This document shows positions 24,699 through 34,049 of a stretch of DNA of 64,000 nucleotides, one piece after another. The stretch covers positions 10,818,893 to 10,882,892 of the forward strand of contig CP141149.1 of assembly GCA_035235625.1 (NCBI GenBank). The letters run 5' to 3'. Numbering within the stretch: the first letter of the stretch is position 1; every line of letters begins with the position of its first letter. The notes under the pieces were generated by a model. The model searched no databases and was not told the DNA's origin. It was given only the letters and a program-made list of their open reading frames with translations. The position numbers were made by a program, and so were the translations under genes. This DNA comes from Saururus chinensis (taxonomy: Eukaryota; Streptophyta; Magnoliopsida; Piperales; Saururaceae).

Positions 24699-25597
24699 TG
24701 TTAGCCCCCTAACTTGATGGATGCGGAAAGGGAGCGGCTACTCCCATACTTGGCAACGGACAGCCAAGTTTTGCTAGGCGACGGACAGCCTAGACAGCCC
24801 CTTGGGCACGGACGGATGCTGGGACAGCGCGGGAGATGTTCCGGATGAGCTACTCGCCTTGCGGAGCAGGCTGGGTAGGAGTCCTTGCACGGACGGGACT
24901 CTTGCGGCGAAGCTGAGCGCTGCTTGGACTTAGGGGAGGACTCCTAAGGCGGATAGGATTCAGCGTATGCTGGCTGGCTGAACTCCTAGTTGGAGTAGGA
25001 GACCGGGCAGCAGGCTCCTAGGATGGACAGGACTCGTACAAGCAGGCTGGCTACACTCCTAGGACGGATGGGAGTTGGTTGGCTGGTTCCCTTGGATAGC
25101 ATGACTCTTGGTGGCAGCATGGCGAAGGACTTCTAGTGGAAGACGGACTCGCGAAGGCTTCCTTATCTATGCAATCCCGGAATGGCTTTGGGTTGAGAGT
25201 TGGACAGGGTGAGGACACTTGTATTGGGTGGGTTTTGTACTTCTAGTCGCTCTAGGACGGCCAGCCTATGGCTGGGTCTATATAAAGGGATGAGAGGGGC
25301 GGCCAAGGCATGAGAATGCTCTGATTTTTCCTGCGCAGCGAACCAGGGAGAAAGAGAGGAGAGCTCTCAGCCTTGGTGGTTCAGCCCTGCCCTCTCCCTA
25401 CTTGTGTATTTCGATGGACTGATTTACATAGCTTGGGCGGAGACCCTTGCACCAGGTCGGACTGTGTTGCAGGTTGGTTGCTTTGCTTGTTTTTCCTTGC
25501 GCATACGAGTGGGAAGGGAAGAGAGTGGCTGCTGACTGCGTGGTGTAGTCAGGCCATCACGAGTGCGAACGCTAGGCAAAGCTTCGTGCCCGTAACA
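24699..25597. mobile_element. Solo LTR (899 bp) with perfect 5-bp TSD in O-methyltransferase exon 1
   Basis: The insert begins TGTTAGCCCCC and ends CCCGTAACA, with short inverted ends TGTTA/TAACA. GCAAC stands at 24694-24698 and again at 25598-25602, a perfect 5-bp target duplication. A TATATAAA box lies at 25279-25286 on the plus strand, as in many LTR promoters. Most of the LTR (about 24720-25250) is a GC-rich degenerate repeat of ACTCCTAGGACGGA- and GGCTGGCT-like phrases. There is no internal region, so it is a solo LTR; copia, TRIM or gypsy origin cannot be decided by eye. The perfect TSD points to a fairly young event. Confidence 0.9.
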
Positions 25598-25602
25598 GCA
25601 AC

Positions 25603-26026
25603 CATGGTGCAAGCATACATGCTCGAGATGACAATGCTCCCATGGTACAAGCTAAGTGCCTGGTTCATGAACGAGGGCACCACTCCTTTCGAGCTAGCCT
25701 ATGGCACAACGGCTTGGCACTTCATGAGCCAAAATCGTGAGGCGAATGACTTGTTCAATATCGGTATGGCTAGTGACAGTCGGCTCACAGCTAGCGCTTT
25801 TGTGGCAAAGTGTGGTGGAGTCCTCAAAGGGATAGGTAAGATGGTGGACGTGGGTGGGGGGAATGGGACGGTGGCTAAGTTCATTGTGGAGGCGTTTCCA
25901 CACATCAAGTGCACTGTGATGGACCTGCCGCATGTGGTCGATGGCCTGGCTGAGCTCCCTGGAGTAGACTTCGTTGGTGGAGACATGTTTGTGTCTGTTC
26001 CTGCAGCAGATGCAGTTTTCCTCAAG
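25603..26026 (+). CDS. O-methyltransferase exon 1, distal part (SAM-binding fold)
   Basis: Continues in frame from the target site: MVQAYMLEMTMLPWYKLSAW, then the AYGTTAWHF segment, VDVGGGNGTVAKFIVEAFP and MDLPHVV, ending in AVFLK before a GTTAGC donor at 26027. This holds the dimer helix and the Rossmann-fold cofactor pocket. An open frame extends upstream into the LTR from 25373, but those residues are LTR-derived. Confidence 0.85.
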
Positions 26027-26065
26027 GTTAGCTACCTATTAAAATGAAGTTTTTTTTTTTTTTGA

Positions 26066-26205
26066 CACCGTCAGCTAAGGAACGCATGGAAGTGTCTTTC
26101 AAGATGGACGGCATAAACGTTAGCGTAAGTGAAATTTGTATTAACGTGGGTTAGCATGTGTGCCGTCTATCTATGCGTTCCTTATGCTGGCGGACCGAAC
26201 ATAAA
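26066..26205. mobile_element. Small foldback (MITE-like) in the O-methyltransferase intron
   Basis: GTCAGCTAAGGAACGCAT near 26069 is the inverse of ATGCGTTCCTTATGCTGGC near 26176, giving a hairpin with arms of about 25 bp and a ~85-bp loop. It lies just downstream of a T-run after the splice donor. No clear TSD was identified, so the family is open. Confidence 0.5.
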
Positions 26206-26404
26206 AATAAAAGGATTCCTTATTAAACATGGTACAAACATCTCAATAAAACATTTATTTATATTTATTAAGAATTCCTGTAAAATTTCTTTAAAAGAAC
26301 GCGTCTATTCTCAAAATCCAAATTATATTATTTTATTGCTTACCCACCATAGCCCCCACTATTTTGTTGTTGGCCATCCCCATGCTGTCTTTTCCCCTTC
26401 TCAA

Positions 26405-26760
26405 CACCGGTTGCAGGCATGGCTCTAACAAGAGCTGCTTGTAACGCCATGGCCAGAAGCCATGGTCATAGTTGGTTGTGGCCAGATGCCATGGCTGCAG
26501 CTAACTCTGACCAGAATCCATGGCAGCGGCTAGCTCTGGGCAGACGCTATGGTTGCAGCTGGCTCTGGGCTCACGCCAAGGCCGCAGTTGGGCTCCGGGC
26601 AAATGACATGTCCACAACTATCTATGGCCAGAGCTGCACGCAGGAACCATGGTTGCAATTGCTAAAGCTGGGCTAGCCAATTAGCCCTCTAGGATGGCAG
26701 TCGGAAGGCGGTGGCAAGCGTGCTCTTCGCCTGCGCGACTGCCTCATTTAGCAGACAACG
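26405..26760. repeat. GC-rich degenerate repeat in the intron
   Basis: Degenerate units around CCATGG and GGCAGCTNGCTCTGG (about 30-45 bp apart) fill this part of the intron, in contrast to its AT-rich surroundings. The style resembles the AGATCT repeats inside the elements at 27.9 and 39.5 kb, so it may be the core of another Mutator-like insertion; its ends were not resolved. Confidence 0.4.
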
Positions 26761-26965
26761 AAGGAGAAAGAAAAAGGAAGGGGAAAAGGGAATATGAATG
26801 AGTAATCTTTATTTTTTATTGGGGCTATATATAAGAGGAAATATGGGGCGGTAGGAGGGGGGGTAGTAAGGCTATAGCCAGTGGAATGAAATCATTCGAT
26901 TGTCAGAATTTATCTTTCGGAATTATTTACTAACTCAATACTAACATTTGATGTATCAACAACAG

Positions 26966-27268
26966 AATATCCTTCATGACTGGAGTGATGAACAATGTGT
27001 TCAGATCCTCCAAAATTGCAGAAAAGCCATTCCCTCTAGGAATGAGGGTGGCAAGGTAATCCTCGTGGAGTTAGTGGTGGGTGGCAAGAGCAACGATAGT
27101 AAATTGTTAGAAACAATGTTCTTCATGGATTTGTCGATGATGACTCATATGGAGGGCAAAGAGAGGGAAGAACAAGAATGGAAGAAAATCTTTGCTGCAG
27201 CCGGCTTTTCTGACTACAAAATACACCCTGTGTTAGGTTTGAGATCATTGATAGAGTTGTATCCATAA
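26966..27268 (+). CDS. O-methyltransferase exon 2 (catalytic His part)
   Basis: One hundred codons plus stop, in phase 0 with exon 1. It begins NILHDWSDEQCVQILQNCRK, containing the general-base histidine, continues with a GGKVILVELVV strand and the FFMDLSMMTHMEGKEREEQ segment, and ends with FAAAGFSDYKIHPVLGLRSL and IELYP. All family landmarks are present and the length is standard. Confidence 0.85.
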   Translation, partial: NILHDWSDEQCVQILQNCRKAIPSRNEGGKVILVELVVGGKSNDSKLLETMFFMDLSMMTHMEGKEREEQEWKKIFAAAGFSDYKIHPVLGLRSLIELYP

Positions 27269-27942
27269 TTTATTAGCTCAGATTGTCTCACTCCTGAGGT
27301 GATTTAACTGAGAACATGGTGCACATTATAGTATTATGAAAGGAATAAGTGCCATCCTTGGATATTGTTGACTCTTTTGATAAAAATATTTTAGCCTCTG
27401 TCTTGAAATAAATGTCTCATTTAAGAATAATTTATCCTAAAATAAATGTCCCATTTACTTGGCTGTTGTCAACAACTTTCTTTTCTCTTATTGTAGTTTT
27501 TAAGTACGCGTAAAACTTGTTACAAAATTGAATCTTAAGTTCAATAATAGGTACACTTCAGTGTCATTTTCTATATTATTTTTCACTACATAATTATAAA
27601 CTATGACCAAAAATCAAACCTAAATTGTCTCACAAATCTAAATGCGTAGTTTTTGATATTGATAAAAATTTTGGCATTATTAATATAAGTTCTTGCTAGA
27701 AGATGGCAACTTGAAGCTGTCCATGAAGTTTTATGCTATAAGGATAAATTTTGGGAGGATAAAAATATAAATGCAATACCAATGAATACTTTTACTGCTT
27801 ACAAAGGGAAAACATTTACAAATAACAAGAATAAAAAAACAGTAGAAGATTGGAGAAGACCAAAAATGGAAAAACTCACTTTCAATCTACACGAGCTTGT
27901 CCAAAGATGTTTCTTGGTGCCTGATTTTACAAAGAACGTGGC
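27269..27942. other. 3' flank of the O-methyltransferase
   Basis: AT-rich DNA with two AATAAA-type signals near 27408 and 27441, the second part of a short duplicated AAATAAATGTC phrase. No gene is recognised; a 74-codon frame at 27782-28006 runs into the next transposon and has no family. Confidence 0.4.
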
Positions 27943-28764
27943 TATACACACCCCGTTTTTATCTCTGTGTCCCCCGTTACTCTTTTACCCCGCTATCTTA
28001 AACTAAAATCTTCAGTATACCCCATTTTACCCCACTTCTCATTTTTTCACTTTTTTTCCCCCTTTCTTCTTCATCTCCGGAGCCGGCGATAATGCCGACA
28101 TCTTTTTTTTCCGCCAAGGCTGATTGTAGCCGCTGGCCACGACCACGGCCAGAGGGTCGGCATGGCCAGATCTAGCTGCACGGCCAATTTGACCGTGTGA
28201 GACCAGTGCGCGACCAGATCTGGCCGCACTGGCCTGTGCGTCTGTGCGCTGGCCAGATCTGGCCGGCGCAGGCCAGTCCGGCCAGCATCGCGCCGGCCAG
28301 ATCTGGCTGCGCCGCACATGCCAGTCTGGCCAGCGTCGCGCCGGACAGATCTGGCCGTGCCGCGCAGCTGGCCGGCGCGACGCAGGCCAGATCTGGCTGC
28401 GCCGCGCAAGCCAGTTCGGCCTGCGTCAACTAGCCTGCATCGTGCCGGCCAGATCTGGCCGCGCGCAGGCCAGTCCGGCCTAATTTGGCCGTGCAAGTCA
28501 GTCTGAGCTGTGCGCCGGTCAGATCTGGCTGGTGCACAAGCTGGGTGAACGCCAGCGGAGTCGCCGGAGACAGAGTTATCGGAGAGGTAATTGCCGAAGT
28601 TTTAATCGCCGGAGAAGAAGGAGATGGGGTTTAATTGAATGGGGGATGTATGAGTAAAACAAAGGGGGGAATATGGGGGATAAAAGTGGAAAAAAAAACC
28701 ACTTTTTTACTTTGTTTTGGGGGACACAGGGATAAAAGTGGGGTTTGAATAGCCACGTTCTTCC
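27943..28764. mobile_element. Mutator-like element with GC-rich repeat core
   Basis: The ends are long inverted repeats: AAGAACGTGGCTATACACAC at the left and, read inward from the right, AAGAACGTGGCTATTCAAAC, both continuing with CCCC, TTTTATC and CTGTGTCCCCC blocks (about 55 bp of recognisable similarity). The core (28160-28540) is GC-rich repeat DNA. No transposase is present. No 8-11 bp target duplication could be found, so the superfamily call rests on the long inverted ends only. A related right end is at 40,020-40,075. Confidence 0.6.
28160..28530. repeat. AGATCT-centred GC-rich repeat, 8 copies
   Basis: GGCCAGATCTGGC-like palindromes occur with AGATCT at 28168, 28216, 28255, 28299, 28347, 28389, 28451 and 28521, spaced 39-70 bp, separated by GCGCCGG and CCAGTCCGGCC-like phrases. 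The block is CpG-rich in an AT-rich region. It makes spurious Arg/Ala-rich open frames on both strands. Confidence 0.8.
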
Positions 28765-29350
28765 ACCATGTACTGCCCACCCACCTTGGAGTAAAATAAA
28801 AAAAATAGAGAATGATAGACAAGAGGAGATGATAGGAGAAGAAAAGAAATCAAAATCTCACCATTCATAGTTTTCCACCCCATCCCTGGCATGAATAATT
28901 TACATGGCGGGGAGATGTATATTATTTACTAGTGTAGGTTTTTTTTACGTGGAGGTGATAAGTATTCTATGGGGGGCAGATTGGGAAAGGACAAAGGGGG
29001 AATATTTAAGATTTACTTCTCAAGAAGGGTATTGAGAGGTTTCTTGGGTACATATTGATGCATTCTACCACTAAAAGAAATAAACCCTATAGCGGTCATT
29101 TTAAAACTATCATTAAGGTTGTGTTTGGCAACCTGGATTTGAATTTAGATGTGTGATTACTAAATTATGTCATTATAAATAATGGGATAAGTAAGATTTG
29201 TATTTAAGAATTAAGTTTTTAGGAATTATGTATTTTTAAGAGTGAGATTTGTATTTGAATTTTAGTGAGGTGGGATTTACAAAAAACATGGCTGACCGTG
29301 TGATTTATGTTTACCCTCTTTCTAGTTATAAAACAAATTACATGATTTGG
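28765..29350. other. Intergenic DNA with a possible CACTA end
   Basis: At 29069 the phrase CACTAAAAGAAATAAACCC followed by TATAGCGGTC has the look of another CACTA terminus, but no partner end or TSD was found. From about 29119 the phrase GTGTTTGGCAACCTGGATTT resembles hAT-type MITE ends, also without partner. Nothing else is recognised. Confidence 0.3.
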
Positions 29351-32300
29351 GATTTAATCTTTTTCATTCGGTCCTTGTAATTTTTAGAACAATCATAAGC
29401 ATCATTTCAAAATTCCTCCAACTCATTAATCTAAAACTTCCTATGAGCACCTGCCTTGTTAGGATCAAAATTCAATTGCTTTATAGCCCATTATGCTCTA
29501 TGTTTTTAACTCAGCAGGAATATGATAAGCCTTGCCAAAAATAATTCTGTATGGAGACATACCAATGGGAGTTTTAAATATAGTATGGTATGCCCACAAT
29601 GCATCAGTAAGTCATAAAGACTAATCTTTCATATTAGGGTTTACCATTTGCTCCAAAATATGTTTAATCTCCCTATTAGAAATCTCATTTTGACCACAAG
29701 TCTGGGGGTGGTAAGGTGTAGCAATTTTATGGGTTATACCATATTTCTTCATTAATTGCTTAAAAACCCTATTATAAAAATCCTTCCTTCATCACTAATG
29801 ATGGCATGTGTACCAAAGCTTACAAAAACAATCTCTCTCAAAAATTGGATGACAACCTTGTGATCATTGGTTTTGCATGCAATAGCCTCTACCCACATAG
29901 ACACATAATCTACCCCAACAAAGATGTAAAGATTATCAAAAGAATTAGGAAAATGACCCATAAAATCAATGCCCCAAACATAAAATATCAACTGTTAAAA
30001 TTGGGTTTAGTTGCATTATATTTTCGCCTGAAATACTCCCTAACTTTTGACATCTTTCATAGGTTGATCAATATGTGTAATAATCTCTAAAAATGGTCGG
30101 CCAATAAAATCCACACTGTAAAATCTTTTAAGCAGTCTTTCTAGAACTAAAGTGATCACCACAAGCATGATCATTTTTAGGAACAAACCTCCTAATTATC
30201 TGATTGGGACAATATTTGAATAAGTAAAATTCGTTTCAAATGTACTTAACCTCAATTAAAAATTTACATCTATCTTATTTAGTCCAACGAAAAGGATTTT
30301 GCTCAATAACAAGATAATTCACTATATTAGCATACCAAGGTAACTGGGAGATATGAAGTAAATACTCATCAGGAAAATACTTAATAATAGGTGCAAAATC
30401 ATCAGTAAAATCAACTATCCACCTAAATAATTGGCCTGTTACAACATTTTTGGAGCCCTTCTTATCTTAAATTTCAAGATCAAATTCCTATAGCAACAAT
30501 ATCCATTAGATAAGATGAGGTTTAGTATCCTTTTTAGACAAATGGTACTTCAATGTAGCATGATCCAAATAGACATAGACCTTAGACCATAATAAATGGG
30601 ACAAAAATTATCTAGTGCAAAAGCAACAGCTAACAACTCTTTTTAGTGGAGTAATTGAGTTGAACATCATTTAGAGTTTTACTAGCATAGTAGATCACAT
30701 GGGGGTGTTTATCAATATGCTTCCCTAAAATAGTACTAATGGCATAGTTTGAGGCATCACGCATAATATCAAAAGGTATATTCCAATTAGGTGGTCAATT
30801 AATTGGTGCAAAGGTCAATGCAATTTTTAGCCTTCCAAAAGCATGAAGGCACTCATCATTAATGACAAATGGAGAATCCTTAGCAAGTAAAATGTAGAAA
30901 GGTTTAAAAATTTTACTAAATTTTTTGATGAATCTCCTATAAAAGCCTACATAACCTAAAAATGATCTAATTTCTTTCACAATTCTAGAGGTGAAAGATG
31001 AGAAATTAAATCATTTTTAGCTTTATCACCCTCAATGCCCTTAAGTGATATGACATGTCCAAGAACAATCTCCTTAAGTACCATAAAATGACATTTCTCA
31101 CAATTGAGTACAAGATTCTTCTCTTTATATTGCACTAACACTAGGGATAGGTGGTACAAACACTTATCAAACATAGAGCCAAAGATGGGAAAACCATCCA
31201 TAAATACCTCTACAAAATGTTCTACCATTATGAGAAAATGCTAACCATGCACCGCTCGAAAGTGGCAAGTGTAATGCACAACCCAATGGGCATGCGATAG
31301 TAGGCAAACGCCCCAAAAGGACAAGTGAAGGTAGTCTTCTCTTCATCCTTAGGTGCTATGAGAATCTAGTTATAACTAGAATACCCATCAAGAAAAAAAT
31401 AATAAGCATGACTAACTAACCTCTCTAACATCTTATCTATGAAAGGAAAAGGAAAGTGATATTCCCTTGTCATAGTATTTAACTTCCAATAGTCAATGCA
31501 AACATGTCAACCTATTTGAACAAGGATTAGGACTAAATTGTTAGAATCATTTTTTACTACTATTATGCCTAACTTCATTGGCACAACTTGAAATGAACTG
31601 ACCCATCTACTATAAAAAATTGGGTAAATGACGCCCACATCCAGAAGCTTCAAAACTTTTGCTCTAACCACATATTGGATGACAAGGTTTAAGTGCATCT
31701 AAGATTCACATGAAGGTTTAGCATTTTCATCTAACTGAACTATTTGCATAACTACAAAATGACCAATCCCCTTAATGTTAGCAATTGTCCACCCTATAGC
31801 CACTATGTCATTTTTAAGGACATCAATTAATTTTTTTCTTTGATTATCATCTAAATTGGAAGCTATGATGATTGGTAAAGTTTGAGAAGAACCTAAAAAC
31901 ACGTATTTGAAGGGGTAAGGTAATGGTTTGAGATCCATCTTGGGTGGTTCCACAGTGGATGGAAGGGGTGGTGATGATGATAATGAAAGAGGAGCCATTT
32001 TAGGTTACCATTTTTTATTACTCATAAGAGAAACAAAATGTAGCATTGAATTAACCTCCTCAACTAATTTGCCAATGTCAAACCCGCAACCAAAGTGTGC
32101 TAGACAAGCCTCTAAGGGATCTTTAGAATGTGATTAAATGAAGGTATTATGAACAAAACTATGAATCAAGTTAATCCATTCACATCTTCCATATCTGGTG
32201 ATTGTTTGCTTATGTCAAAAATATTGAGCACAACTATCATGTTACCAAAGGATATTTTTATCATCTCATTTCTACAATTTATTAGAGAATTTTTAAATAG

Positions 32301-34040
32301 ATATCTTGAACAGGCTGAGTATCAAGGACTACAATGTTTAATAGAAAGTAAATTTCGCACTACCCCTGAATCATACAAAGTCTTCTCAGTGTGAAGATCC
32401 CCTATCTTGCATGATATTGTGGGACAACCAAGGTCCTGATATTTAACAAGGAATTTGCATTGAATGATAGAGCTGACTTGCTTCATCAGGAATGCCTTTT
32501 TAGGAACATTTGTTTTCCTCTTGAATGTAACTAAGTTGTTTAAAAATTTAGCATAAGACAATATTTGTTGTAACTAAGTTGTTTAAAAATTTAGCATAAG
32601 ACAACATTTGCTGAATAAAATCAAGGAATGAGATGTTTATCAATACTTGCTTAAACACCTCTAAAATTTCTCCAAAGTGTGCACCTTTCTTTGGATTAAC
32701 TAATCTTTGAGGAAATGGGGCTTTAGGCACAAAACTTCTAAATGGGGGTCAACTAAAATCGGTGAGGAGGAATTGGGTTCTTGTTTCTCACACTACTCAG
32801 TATTCTTAGTTCTCTCTTCTCATGCATTTCAGCATGATTGTCAACTTGTCTCCAAGATCTAAGAGTGGTGATAAACTTGACATGCCCTTGGTCATGTGAT
32901 GAAGCATTACAAACAACATATTAACCTTTACGGTTGCATATAGGCTGATTGCAAAACTTTGATTTCTCTCTCTCCCCTACATGAGTTGTTAACTAGCCAA
33001 TTTGAGTTTTTAGTTTTACTATGGCTTGTGTGTTCCTTTCACTAGAATTTTTCAGTTTTAATATGGCTTGGTTAGTAGAATGCGTGATTACTTTGAGAAA
33101 CTCTTCAAGTGATGATCGTTGACATGGTGGGACCACAACTTGAGGAGCTAACTAGGGGACAAAGGTATTGGAGGGATTGGGTTGCCCAAATTGAGTGGAC
33201 ATCTATTGCATTGGCAGCCCTAGTCCATTTAAGGGAGGTTGGTTTTACTTCTAAGAGAAATTTGGATGATTTTGCCAATTCAGATTGTATGTCTAAGACA
33301 AGGGCTGCTATATGGCTTCCCTAATTATTTAGTGCATTAGCTTACTTAACAAAGTACTCAAAGTACCCTAACATCGAAGGACAAGTTTGAGCAGTGTACA
33401 TTGGACTTGCACACAGAGAACACACTTCAGTTTGAATTTAGTTGGTACAATTCATATTTCTAACGAGGGTCAGGGCTTCTTCTTTTCTGGATAGCTAGTC
33501 TAACATAGGTTTCATGTCAGTATTTTCCCCTACTTCATATAAGCCCCCTTTCCTAGGGTTTTGAGTTGGCTTTTCTCTGTGGCTTGAAAAATCCCATTGA
33601 TGGGAACTCTCAGAAAAACTCTCTATGAACTTATATGTCGCATCATCATTCAGACTCAAGAAATAACCACCTTACATGGATTCAGTCATAGTACTGTGTG
33701 GTTAAACCATTGTAAAAGTATTGTACAAGCCGCCATATTTCAAAACGAGGGTGCGGACACTTCATAAGTAAGTTCTTAAACCTCTCCCAACTCTCATATA
33801 CTTTTTCATGCTCCTCTTGACTAACGTTAGCTATCTCTCTCCTTAAAGCATTGGTTTTAGAAATTAGGAAAAAATTGGAAAGGGAATTGCCGACAAGTCC
33901 CTCCCATGAATTAAAAGACCCTGATGGTAGAGAATTCAATCAAGAATTTGCCTTGTCCTTTAATGAGAAAGAAAATAAGTCTATTCAGATTGACACATCA
34001 GAAAAATTTTGAAACTTGGAGTAGCATAGATTTCAACAAA
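29350..34040 (-). mobile_element. Athila/Tat-type gypsy element, internal region, decayed
   Basis: On the minus strand the parts are in element order: a gag-like region (33682-33939, NSWEGLVGNSLSNFF and KVYESWERFKNLL), protease-like region (about 32320-32730), reverse transcriptase (30795-31998, with FLGYVGFYRRFIKKFSKI and an NLVLNCEKCHFMV pattern) and integrase (29752-29991, [31 protein letters not shown]). This wording is typical of the non-chromoviral OTA clade. LTRs were not delimited. Very many breaks are present; it is an old fossil. Confidence 0.75.
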
Positions 34041-34049
34041 AGAAGCCGG

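Larger units (their letters stand above)
24352..27268 (+). pseudogene. COMT-like plant O-methyltransferase, two exons, split by a solo LTR
   Basis: This is a SAM-dependent type I plant O-methyltransferase acting on a phenolic or alkaloid hydroxyl in the cytosol; the substrate cannot be told. The start at 24352 is preferred because MALSKVEAAEEMLQAQAHVM begins the usual N-terminal dimerisation domain. Exon 1 is 24352-24698 plus 25603-26026; exon 2 is 26966-27268. The intron (26027-26965) starts GTTAGC and ends ACAG and lies just before the catalytic-His segment. Outside the inserted LTR the reading frame is open: exon 1 and 2 together account for 357 codons, the normal family length (~355-365), and no other stop or frameshift is seen. 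Motifs are intact: VDVGGGNG (SAM motif I), MDLPHVV, GGDMF, and in exon 2 the catalytic His in ILHDWSDEQC with EGKEREEQEW following. A 899-bp LTR interrupts codon 116, so the present allele should not give full-length protein unless the insert is removed from the RNA. AATAAA signals lie at about 27408 and 27441. Confidence 0.9.

Noticed and set aside
24699-25597. The interruption of the OMT as a second intron
   Set aside because: It does not start GT or end AG at the frame joint, and has TG...CA ends with a perfect 5-bp duplication, so it is an inserted LTR.
28039-28506. Overlapping Arg/Ala/Gly-rich frames on both strands
   Set aside because: They arise from the AGATCT-centred GC-rich repeat, which lacks stops in many frames.
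28168-28526. Regularly spaced palindromes that look CRISPR-like
   Set aside because: Spacing varies from 39 to 70 bp, spacers are themselves repeat-like, and the setting is a plant transposon.
27934-28774. 9-bp target duplication around the first Mutator-like element
   Set aside because: No placement of the ends gave matching flanks, so the superfamily call rests on the inverted ends alone.
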